Made by a program: the position numbers and the translations under genes. The notes beneath the pieces are model-generated. The model did no database searches and had not been told where the DNA came from. It worked only from the letters and a program-made list of their open reading frames with translations. From positions 1-8,096 of the forward strand of contig DAOVLS010000088.1 in NCBI GenBank assembly GCA_030631125.1: a DNA stretch of 8,096 bases, read 5' to 3'. Shown here in pieces: positions 1 to 5,413 of this stretch. Positions within the stretch are counted from its first letter, which is position 1. The number at the start of each line of letters is the position of its first letter. The DNA comes from Planctomycetales bacterium. Lineage in GTDB: Bacteria > Planctomycetota > Phycisphaerae > SM23-33.

Positions 1-285
1 CTTGCCGGAGTGTCCCATGCCCGAACCGTCTGGGCCGAATATCTTCCATTCGGGCACAGGCCCTTCGAGCACTCTGGCGACGTTAGGCCGGCCTTTCACG
101 CACACAGCGGAGAAAGTGAGTGGTTCATTAAACACGTCGGGCCTGTTGCGCAGGGACACGTGCGACAGCGCGCCGGTCCCCTCCAGACAAATCATCCCTG
201 CCCCGATTCCGCCCATCGGAAAGGCTATGTGCCCCAGCCGATCACCTTCGTAAGTCGTGTTGTACTCTCTTGCCGCACGGGGCAT
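1..285 (-). CDS. GH116-like glycoside hydrolase (GBA2-type), N-terminal fragment
   Basis: The gene starts at ATG 285 and leaves the window at its left edge after 95 codons without a stop. The visible part begins MPRAAREYNTTYEG and contains FPMGGIGAGMICLEGTG at residues 22-38, then SLRNRPDVFNEP and VLEGPVPEWKIFG. The glycine-rich FPxGGIGxG block followed by a 'NRP' segment and an 'EGPxP' segment is what I know from the N-terminal beta-sandwich domain of GH116 enzymes (bile-acid beta-glucosidase GBA2 and bacterial or archaeal beta-glucosidases and xylosidases). These are retaining exo-glycosidases; the catalytic residues lie in the C-terminal half, outside the window. There is no signal peptide, which suggests a cytoplasmic enzyme. 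A strong Shine-Dalgarno sequence at 294-299 supports the start. It lies 88 nt downstream of the GT2-GtrA gene on the same strand. Family assignment is fairly secure; substrate is unknown. Confidence 0.8.
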   Translation of the reverse strand, partial: MPRAAREYNTTYEGDRLGHIAFPMGGIGAGMICLEGTGALSHVSLRNRPDVFNEPLTFSAVCVKGRPNVARVLEGPVPEWKIFGPDGSGMGHSGK

Positions 286-293
286 CGAAATTT

Positions 294-299
294 CTCCTT
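294..299 (-). promoter_or_regulatory. Ribosome binding site of the GH116-like gene
   Basis: On the minus strand the hexamer AAGGAG lies 8 nt before ATG 285, which is an ideal Shine-Dalgarno sequence and spacing. It fixes the start of the gene that runs off the left edge. The rest of the gap 286-373 shows no convincing sigma70 promoter or terminator hairpin, so this gene may be transcribed with the glycosyltransferase upstream. Confidence 0.75.
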
Positions 300-373
300 G
301 TAATCCTGTCGAGGTATTTATTCTCTTACAACCACCGTTGGAACATCCGGTCATCTTACTGAAAATCTACCTG

Positions 374-1417
374 TTATTCTGCTACCACCGGGGCGCGGAG
401 GGACACTTTGAATGTATATTGCTTCAGCAGGAAAAACGTTACCCAGAACAAAACAGTCTGCGAGATGACCTTGGACAGTATCGCGTCAAGTCCCATCCAT
501 TCGATCATAATGTGCAGAAACGCGAACGACGCCGCCAGGTTAATCCCCGCGACGACGGCGTAGCGGAACATCTCGTCGCGGTGAATCTTCTTCCGCACGC
601 GGAACGCGAAGAAACGCGAGACGAGATAATGATTGACCAGTGCGACTGCACGGGAAATCAGCAGCGCCGGGATGTAGTGAAAATCAAACAGCCAGACCAT
701 CGCCGAGAACAGCGCAAACTCCAGTATGGCCGAGGAAATACCGGCGGCTGCGTAACGCAGGACGACGAAGAATATGCGTATCGAGTCCGGCAGGTTGCGG
801 AATGAGGTGAGTTTGTTGTCGCCGATATAGACGGTGGAGATCGTCGCGGTGGTCATTTTCAGGCCCATATGGTCGGCGTTGAAGAGCATCGCCATTTCGG
901 TCTCATACCTGCCCCAGGACAGTCCCGGCATGATTTTTTTCAGGGCGTTCGGCGTGAAGAGTCGATAGCCCGTCTGCGTATCGCGGAGTTTTTTTCCTGT
1001 CTGCAGGCGGAAGGTCCAGCGAGTCAACAGGTTTCCCACCTGCCTCTGCGGCGGCATTTCCGAAACGCGACGCGAACCGACGACAACGTCGCTTCCGGTC
1101 TCGACCGCCGCTGATACAAGGTTGTCGATCTCTTCGGGCAGGTGCTGTCCGTCGCTGTCGAGCGTAACGACGTAATCGCAGTCTTCGGCGACAGCGGCTT
1201 CGAACCCGTAGCGCAGCGCGACGCCCTTGCCCTGGTTTTCCGGCAGTGCGATAACCTCGCAGCCGGTGGTCTTTATCCACTCCAGCGTGTCGTCGGTTGA
1301 CCCGTCGTCGATTGCGATAACCCTGCCGGCGTGCGCCTGGCAGCGGACGATCACGTCCACGCAGGCTTCCGAGACGTTGTAGCAGGGGATGACGGCGGTA
1401 ACTTTAGGTTTGTCCAT
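374..1417 (-). CDS. GT2 glycosyltransferase fused to a GtrA-like membrane domain
   Basis: The 347-residue protein has two parts. Residues 5-215 form a GT-A (family 2) glycosyltransferase: VTAVIPCYN at 6-14, the nucleotide-binding DDGSTDD at 37-43, NQGKGVALRYG at 61-71, the metal-binding DSDGQH at 87-92 and DTQTGYRLF at 146-154. Residues about 220-338 form a GtrA-like domain with four predicted membrane helices. Enzymes of this kind usually move a sugar from a nucleotide donor to polyprenyl phosphate at the cytoplasmic face of the membrane; GtrA proteins are thought to help flip or use the lipid-linked sugar. Having both in one chain is a known arrangement. The start at ATG 1417 was chosen because the GT2 fold begins at residue 5; a further 40 in-frame codons upstream to 1537 translate only the palindromic repeat and its flank. 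Shine-Dalgarno is weak. Acceptor and sugar cannot be told from sequence. Confidence 0.88.
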   Translation of the reverse strand: MDKPKVTAVIPCYNVSEACVDVIVRCQAHAGRVIAIDDGSTDDTLEWIKTTGCEVIALPENQGKGVALRYGFEAAVAEDCDYVVTLDSDGQHLPEEIDNLVSAAVETGSDVVVGSRRVSEMPPQRQVGNLLTRWTFRLQTGKKLRDTQTGYRLFTPNALKKIMPGLSWGRYETEMAMLFNADHMGLKMTTATISTVYIGDNKLTSFRNLPDSIRIFFVVLRYAAAGISSAILEFALFSAMVWLFDFHYIPALLISRAVALVNHYLVSRFFAFRVRKKIHRDEMFRYAVVAGINLAASFAFLHIMIEWMGLDAILSKVISQTVLFWVTFFLLKQYTFKVSLRAPVVAE

Positions 1418-1423
1418 ACCGGG

Positions 1424-1452
1424 ATTCTCGATGTCGCCGGCGCTCAAGTCAA
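1424..1452 (-). promoter_or_regulatory. Possible sigma70-like promoter of the GT2-GtrA gene
   Basis: On the minus strand TTGACT (1452 to 1447) is followed after 17 nt by GAGAAT (1429 to 1424). The -35 matches consensus at 5 of 6 positions and the -10 at 4 of 6. The -10 ends 6 nt before ATG 1417, so transcription would begin at or next to the start codon, giving a leaderless or nearly leaderless mRNA. This fits the lack of a good Shine-Dalgarno sequence, but the -10 is weak and the match could be chance. Confidence 0.3.
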
Positions 1453-1464
1453 GGCGACGATGTA

Positions 1465-1536
1465 TGGTGGCACAGGTTTTCAACCTGTGCATTAAACATT
1501 CTGGAGAATAGCACAGGTTGAAAACCTGTGCCACCA
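1465..1536. repeat. Perfect 26-bp inverted repeat with nested hairpins (REP/MITE-like)
   Basis: The left arm at 1465-1490 and the right arm at 1511-1536 are exact reverse complements over 26 bp, separated by a 20-bp AT-rich spacer (1491-1510). Each arm is also a hairpin by itself: GCACAGGTT, loop TTC, AACCTGTGC at 1470-1490, mirrored at 1511-1531. The outer foot beyond the hairpins is TGGTG / CACCA. Two inverted copies of a short hairpin unit with a conserved foot resemble bacterial interspersed mosaic elements built from REP units, which in other bacteria are moved by IS200-like RAYT proteins. No transposase is encoded here and no clear target duplication is visible. The element fills most of the divergent gap between the GT2-GtrA and permease genes. 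Confidence 0.85.
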
Positions 1537-1546
1537 ACGTTAGAAT
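1518..1546 (+). promoter_or_regulatory. Sigma70-like promoter for the permease-rsmE-peptidase genes
   Basis: TTGAAA at 1518-1523 and TAGAAT at 1541-1546 are separated by exactly 17 nt, and each hexamer matches the sigma70 consensus at 5 of 6 positions. The -35 box lies inside the right arm of the palindromic repeat while the -10 lies just outside it. Transcription would start near 1553, leaving a leader of about 32 nt before the proposed CTG start at 1585. It is the best promoter match I found in the window. Activity is not shown by sequence alone. Confidence 0.55.
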
Positions 1547-1575
1547 CTCCGGCGTAAAAGCGATTCTTTGAGGGC

Positions 1576-1579
1576 GGAG
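1576..1579 (+). promoter_or_regulatory. Ribosome binding site deciding the CTG start of the permease
   Basis: GGAG followed by AAAAA places a Shine-Dalgarno sequence 5 nt before CTG 1585. No ATG, GTG or TTG occurs in frame between the upstream stop at 1555-1557 and ATG 1645. ATG 1645 has no purine-rich Shine-Dalgarno sequence and falls inside the first membrane helix. Confidence 0.5.
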
Positions 1580-1584
1580 AAAAA

Positions 1585-3486
1585 CTGGCGAGTCTTCAGC
1601 GTAAATTCGGATTCTGGGGCGTCTTCTGCATCGCCGCCGGTGCGATGATAAGTTCCGGTCTGTTCGTGTTGCCGGGTCTGGCGTTCGCCAAGGCCGGTCC
1701 TGCGATGGTGCTTGCGTACGCGCTGGCAGGTGTGATGGTTATCCCGGCGATGCTTTCCAAAGCCGAACTCGCCACCGCAATGCCCAAGAGCGGCGGAAGT
1801 TATTTCTTCATCGAGCGGAGCATGGGTCCGCTGCCGGGCACGCTGGCAGGCCTGGCCAATTGGTTCAGCATCGCCCTGAAAACCGCCTTCGCCCTTATCG
1901 GTATCGGTGCGTTCGCCAGGCTTGTTTTGCCCGGCGGACAGATTGGCGAATGGCCGATTAAGGGCGTCGCCATTGCCGCCTGCGTGTTCTTCACCGTATT
2001 GAACATCATCAGCGTCAAGGGCGTAGGTCGGCTGCAAATCATCATGGTAGCCATCCTGCTGGGGATACTTAGTGTGTTCGTCGTCGCGGGCATGCCGGCT
2101 GCGAAACACCCCCACTTCGCCAATTTCATGGACAAAGGATGGGGCGAGGTTTTCGCCACAGCCGGGCTTGTGTTCATCTCCTACGGCGGTCTGACCAAGG
2201 TCGCCAGTGTCGCAGAGGAAGTCCATCATCCCGGACGGAACATCCCGGCAGGGATGTTCATGGCGGCTCTGGTCGTTACAGGGTTCTACCTCGCCGCTTC
2301 CTTCATAGTGGTGGGCGTGATGGAAGCGGGGACTCTGGCGAACAATCTCACCCCGCTGAGCCTGGCAGCCGAGAAATTCATGGGTAAAGGCGGACTGATT
2401 CTCCTTTCGACCGCGGCGATGCTGGCGTTTATTACCACCGCTAACAGCGGCATCCTGTCGGCCTCCCGCAGCCCGATGGCAATGAGCCGCGACGGACTGC
2501 TTCCGGGATTCCTCCAGAAACTCTCGCCCCGCTTCGGAACGCCGCACGTGAGCATCTTCATTACCAGCGGTTTTATGATCGCTGTCATCGCACTGCTGAG
2601 CATCGAAAACCTCGTCAAGGTTGCCAGCACGATGATGCTGATGCTCTTTCTGCTTGTCAACGTCGCGGTGCTTATCATGCGGGGAAGCAAACTTCAGAAC
2701 TACCGCCCGCTGTTCCGCTCGCCGCTCTATCCGTGGATGCAGATTGCCGGAATTGTGATGTGCGGGTTCCTCATCGTGGAAATGGGGGCGGTACCGTTGA
2801 TTACGACCGGCGCGTTCGCCCTGGCCGGGGTTATCTGGTATTTCATTTACGTCCGTCGCAGTATCAGCCGGGAAAGCGCGCTTGTCTATATGGTCCGAAG
2901 CGCCGTCTCGAAAGAAATCTACCGAAGCACACTCGAGGAAGAACTAAAGGAAATCGCCCTTGAGCGAGACGACGTTGTCCGCGACAGGTTCGACCATCTT
3001 GTCCGCGAGTGCGACATCCTGGACATCCCCGAACAAGTATCCGCCGAAGAAATGTTCACACTGGCCGCCGAAGCCCTGGCCGGGCGAATGGATATTGACA
3101 GGCAGCACCTTCTCGAACTGTTCCGCCAGCGAGAGGCCTCTTCCAGCACCGTAATCGAACCGGGTCTGGCGATTCCACATATTATCGTCGATGGCGAAAA
3201 GACATTCGAAATCCTCCTGATTCGATGCAAAGAAGGGGTACGCTTCGCCGGTCAGGACGAGCCGGTGCGGGCGGCCTTCGTTCTGGTCGGGTCGCGCGAC
3301 GAGAGAAACTATCACCTTCGCGCCCTGATGGCTATCGCGCATATCGTCCAGGAGCAAAAATTCCGCCAGCGATGGCTGGACGCGTCCAATATCGAACATC
3401 TGCGCGACATTCTGTTGTTGTCAGGCCGAAAACGCGACGTGCCGACCGGAAAGTCGGGGGATGGGGACCATGAAGACCGGTCGTGA
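1585..3486 (+). CDS. APC-family permease with C-terminal PTS EIIA-like domain
   Basis: This 633-residue protein joins a transporter and a regulatory domain. Residues 4-430 read as an APC-superfamily amino acid permease with about 12 membrane helices. TM1 carries the broken-helix signature GAMISSGLFVLPG (residues 19-31), and FISYGGLTKVASVAEEVHHP matches the TM6 region and the loop after it. A charged helical linker (about 431-475) leads to residues 476-620, which resemble a fructose/mannitol-type PTS EIIA domain: the phospho-acceptor motif GLAIPH is complete, with His532 at 3178-3180. Such proteins import amino acids or amines; the EIIA part may sense phosphorylation or bind another regulator. 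The conserved N-terminus LQRKFGFWGVFCIAAG lies upstream of the first ATG (1645), so I start it at CTG 1585, which has a Shine-Dalgarno sequence. The last 17 nt overlap rsmE. Substrate is unknown; the family is firm, the start less so. Confidence 0.85.
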   Translation: MASLQRKFGFWGVFCIAAGAMISSGLFVLPGLAFAKAGPAMVLAYALAGVMVIPAMLSKAELATAMPKSGGSYFFIERSMGPLPGTLAGLANWFSIALKTAFALIGIGAFARLVLPGGQIGEWPIKGVAIAACVFFTVLNIISVKGVGRLQIIMVAILLGILSVFVVAGMPAAKHPHFANFMDKGWGEVFATAGLVFISYGGLTKVASVAEEVHHPGRNIPAGMFMAALVVTGFYLAASFIVVGVMEAGTLANNLTPLSLAAEKFMGKGGLILLSTAAMLAFITTANSGILSASRSPMAMSRDGLLPGFLQKLSPRFGTPHVSIFITSGFMIAVIALLSIENLVKVASTMMLMLFLLVNVAVLIMRGSKLQNYRPLFRSPLYPWMQIAGIVMCGFLIVEMGAVPLITTGAFALAGVIWYFIYVRRSISRESALVYMVRSAVSKEIYRSTLEEELKEIALERDDVVRDRFDHLVRECDILDIPEQVSAEEMFTLAAEALAGRMDIDRQHLLELFRQREASSSTVIEPGLAIPHIIVDGEKTFEILLIRCKEGVRFAGQDEPVRAAFVLVGSRDERNYHLRALMAIAHIVQEQKFRQRWLDASNIEHLRDILLLSGRKRDVPTGKSGDGDHEDRS

Positions 3487-4198
3487 GACTCGCCGCTTCT
3501 TCGTTGAGTCGCTGGAAGGCGAGTCAGTTGAATTGTCCGCCGGTGAAACGCACCACGCCCTGGACGTTCTTCGCCTGACCGACGGAGCTGAAGTCGAGGT
3601 ATTCGACGGCAGCGGCTCCGCCGCCGACGGGATACTTCACCAACCCGGCCGAAAGCAAGTCGAAGTTCGCATCCTCCACCGACAGAAAGCGAAAAATCGA
3701 ACGGAGCCGGTTGTGGAACTGGCCTTCGCCGTCCCTAAGGGCAAGCGCCTTGACTGGCTTGTGGAAAAGGCGACCGAGTTAGGCGCTGCGCGACTGTCGC
3801 CGGTATTATTCGAACACAGCGTAGTAAAACCCGGTAAACAGTCGCTTACCCGCCGGCGCCAAACCTGTATCGCAGCCGCCAAACAGTGCCGAAACGACTT
3901 TCTACCGGAGATCGCTCCGGCAAAAACGCTGACAGATTTCCTCGCCGCCTCCGATGCTGACATAAGGATTCTCGGCCATGCCGAGAGTAACCTGGGCGTC
4001 CCTGCGGTATTAAAGGAGTGGTCGCCGGGAAGGCGTATTGCAATCCTTATCGGCCCGGAAGGCGGGCTTACCGCCGATGAGATCGCCGCAGCCAACAAGG
4101 TCGGCTTCTTGTCCGTCCGGGTGGGAAACCTAACATTACGCATCGAGACCGCCGTGGTGGCGATACTCGCGGCGGTGAACGCATGTTGTCAGAAATAA
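3470..4198 (+). CDS. rsmE: 16S rRNA (uracil1498-N3)-methyltransferase RsmE
   Basis: RsmE methylates N3 of U1498 in the decoding region of 16S rRNA, using S-adenosylmethionine. The 242-residue product is of normal length for the family. Residues 1-70 form the N-terminal PUA-like RNA-binding part, beginning MKTGRETRRFFVES and including GETHHALDVLRL. The C-terminal part is a SPOUT (trefoil-knot) methyltransferase with the family motifs FAVPKGKRLDWLVEKATELG, LIGPEGGLTADE (GPEGG at 195-199) and VGNLTLRIETA (218-228), the last corresponding to the usual LGxRILRxETA. ATG 3470 is preferred over ATG 3461 because the GGGGG at 3456-3460 is 9 nt away from it and abuts the other. It overlaps the permease gene by 17 nt, so translation is probably coupled. 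A cytoplasmic housekeeping enzyme sitting in this unit is most likely just co-transcribed. Confidence 0.93.
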   Translation: MKTGRETRRFFVESLEGESVELSAGETHHALDVLRLTDGAEVEVFDGSGSAADGILHQPGRKQVEVRILHRQKAKNRTEPVVELAFAVPKGKRLDWLVEKATELGAARLSPVLFEHSVVKPGKQSLTRRRQTCIAAAKQCRNDFLPEIAPAKTLTDFLAASDADIRILGHAESNLGVPAVLKEWSPGRRIAILIGPEGGLTADEIAAANKVGFLSVRVGNLTLRIETAVVAILAAVNACCQK

Positions 4199-4201
4199 AA
4201 A

Positions 4202-4207
4202 AAGGAA
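4202..4207 (+). promoter_or_regulatory. Ribosome binding site deciding the M14 peptidase start
   Basis: AAGGAA lies 8 nt before ATG 4216. An in-frame ATG at 4183 overlaps the end of rsmE and lacks such a site. The downstream start is therefore preferred; it gives a 17-nt gap after the rsmE stop. Confidence 0.55.
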
Positions 4208-4215
4208 CTACCGCG

Positions 4216-5298
4216 ATGAGTGAAAATCTGTCAGGTGAAATTATGACCAGTTCCGTCCCTGTCCCTTCGTGGTGGCGGCCTGGGGTCGATGCGATCGGGA
4301 CGTATCTTGAAAAGGACGTCCGCGCAGGCAAGGTCGAGGAGTTGAGCAAATCGCCCGGCGGGCGGACAGTTCGGTCGGCAACTTACGGCGACGCTGAGCC
4401 GGAACTTCGCGGAACGGCGAATTGGAACTCCGCTCTGGGCGCGCGGGAACCGGATTCATATTACCGCCGTGGACCCGGCGTGCGAAAAATGCCTGTGCTG
4501 ATGATCCAGGCCGGAGCACACGGGGCGGAACCGGAAGGAACAATCGGCGCAATCTCGGCAATCAGCATCCTTGAGACCGGCAATGACATCACCGGCCGGC
4601 CCCAGCCGGAACTGCGGGAAAAACTCCAGCGGCTGCGGTTGATTATTATCCCCATCGCCAACCCCGACGGGCGGGCGCGATGCCCGTACGACGGATGGGT
4701 GGGTCTGCCGGAAGAAGAGATGCACCGCGTCGGACAGGGCACGCGGAAGGATGGGAGCCTCTACGGCTGGCCCGGATGCAAGGCCGTCCACCCGATGAAG
4801 GGCGACGTGGGCTTTCTGGGGTGTTACTTCGACGATGAAGGCGTGAACCTCGCGCAAGACAACTGGATCGACCCGATGAGCCGCACCACGACCGCCATAA
4901 TGAAAGTTGTCAGTGCCGAAGGCCCCGACATGCTGCTGAACCTGCACGGATACGGAATTCCGCCCGGAATCATGCCGACGACATACGTACCAATGTCCGT
5001 CAAGGAAGAGATCGCCGCATTCTCTCGGCGTTACATCCAGGGCCTCGATGCGCAAGGGATTGCTTCGCACCAGGTGACGCCGGTTATCCCGGACGGCCTG
5101 CCCGGTGAGTGTCCGCCATCTCTGGGACAGACGGGTATGTTCTACCACGCCGGCGCGGCGATGCCGATGACACACGAATCGCCACAGGGATTCTGCGACG
5201 CAAAAGTCCCGTTCGATTACGAGACGCTCCTCGCGCTGCACCATGTCCTGCTGGAAACCGCCGCCGACTGGCTTTGCAATACAGAAGAACAAAAGTAA
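4216..5298 (+). CDS. M14-type zinc carboxypeptidase/deacylase
   Basis: The 360-residue protein has the metal site of M14 metallopeptidases: IQAGAHGAEPEG with H102 and E105 as the first two zinc ligands, LLNLHGYG with H244 as the third, and MTHESPQG with E321 in the place of the catalytic glutamate. NPDGRAR at 149-155 matches the segment of the fold after the second ligand. Family members cleave C-terminal amino acids, or act as amidases and deacylases (the succinylglutamate desuccinylase group). The segment that normally reads NxNRNW is here VNLAQDNW (210-217), so the arginine of that motif, which holds the substrate carboxylate, is missing; this argues against a plain carboxypeptidase. No signal peptide or membrane segment is visible, so it likely acts in the cytoplasm. 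It follows rsmE by 17 nt and may be co-transcribed with it and the permease. Substrate is unknown. Confidence 0.82.
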   Translation: MSENLSGEIMTSSVPVPSWWRPGVDAIGTYLEKDVRAGKVEELSKSPGGRTVRSATYGDAEPELRGTANWNSALGAREPDSYYRRGPGVRKMPVLMIQAGAHGAEPEGTIGAISAISILETGNDITGRPQPELREKLQRLRLIIIPIANPDGRARCPYDGWVGLPEEEMHRVGQGTRKDGSLYGWPGCKAVHPMKGDVGFLGCYFDDEGVNLAQDNWIDPMSRTTTAIMKVVSAEGPDMLLNLHGYGIPPGIMPTTYVPMSVKEEIAAFSRRYIQGLDAQGIASHQVTPVIPDGLPGECPPSLGQTGMFYHAGAAMPMTHESPQGFCDAKVPFDYETLLALHHVLLETAADWLCNTEEQK

Positions 5299-5303
5299 CG
5301 GCC

Positions 5304-5377
5304 GGGTGCCATGCCTTTGCCGTAGGCATAGGCATGTTTACGCCCTCCGCTGCGCTACGGGCGAAAACATGGCACCC
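5304..5377. repeat. 74-bp palindromic repeat with two internal hairpins (REP/MITE-like)
   Basis: The outer arms GGGTGCCATG (5304-5313) and CATGGCACCC (5368-5377) are exact reverse complements. Inside, CATGCCT (5310-5316) pairs with AGGCATG (5330-5336), extended inward by TGCC-GTA-GGCA around a T-T mismatch, and CATGTTT (5334-5340 region) can pair with AAACATG (5365-5371), followed by CGCCC (5341-5345) with GGGCG (5359-5363). The element can fold as one long cruciform or as two side-by-side hairpins. It occupies most of the 115-nt gap between the M14 peptidase and the heparinase-like gene. There is no T-tract on either side, so a terminator role is not indicated. I recall GGGTGCCATG-type palindromes as common in planctomycete genomes, which is from memory and not searched. 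Confidence 0.75.
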
Positions 5378-5413
5378 AATCTGATACAAGGTATAGAGAA
5401 AGGGAAAACGGAA

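Noticed and set aside
286..373. A promoter for the GH116-like gene in the 88-nt gap
   Set aside because: The best -35/-10 pairs on the minus strand match consensus at only about half their positions; read-through from the GT2-GtrA gene is as likely.
257..805. A 182-codon plus-strand open frame over the GtrA region
   Set aside because: It is antisense to the conserved GT2-GtrA protein and has no ribosome binding site or recognisable domain.
1465..1536. CRISPR repeats or an attachment site
   Set aside because: There are only two arms, inverted and not direct, with one 20-bp spacer; no array, integrase or tRNA is nearby.
1418..1537. A 40-codon N-terminal extension of the GT2-GtrA protein
   Set aside because: It translates the palindromic repeat and flank, and the GT2 fold starts right after ATG 1417.
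1540..2547. A 335-codon open frame on the minus strand opposite the permease
   Set aside because: Its translation is rich in H, R, Q, G and D with no recognisable fold, while the plus strand reads a clear APC permease. It is an antisense shadow of a GC-rich gene.
4456..5292. A 278-codon minus-strand open frame opposite the M14 peptidase
   Set aside because: The plus strand carries all zinc-site motifs in order; the antisense product shows no domain and low-complexity composition.
5243..5413. An upstream ATG that would extend the heparinase-like protein by 57 codons
   Set aside because: It lies inside the M14 gene in another frame and runs through the palindromic repeat. ATG 5414 begins a normal signal peptide.
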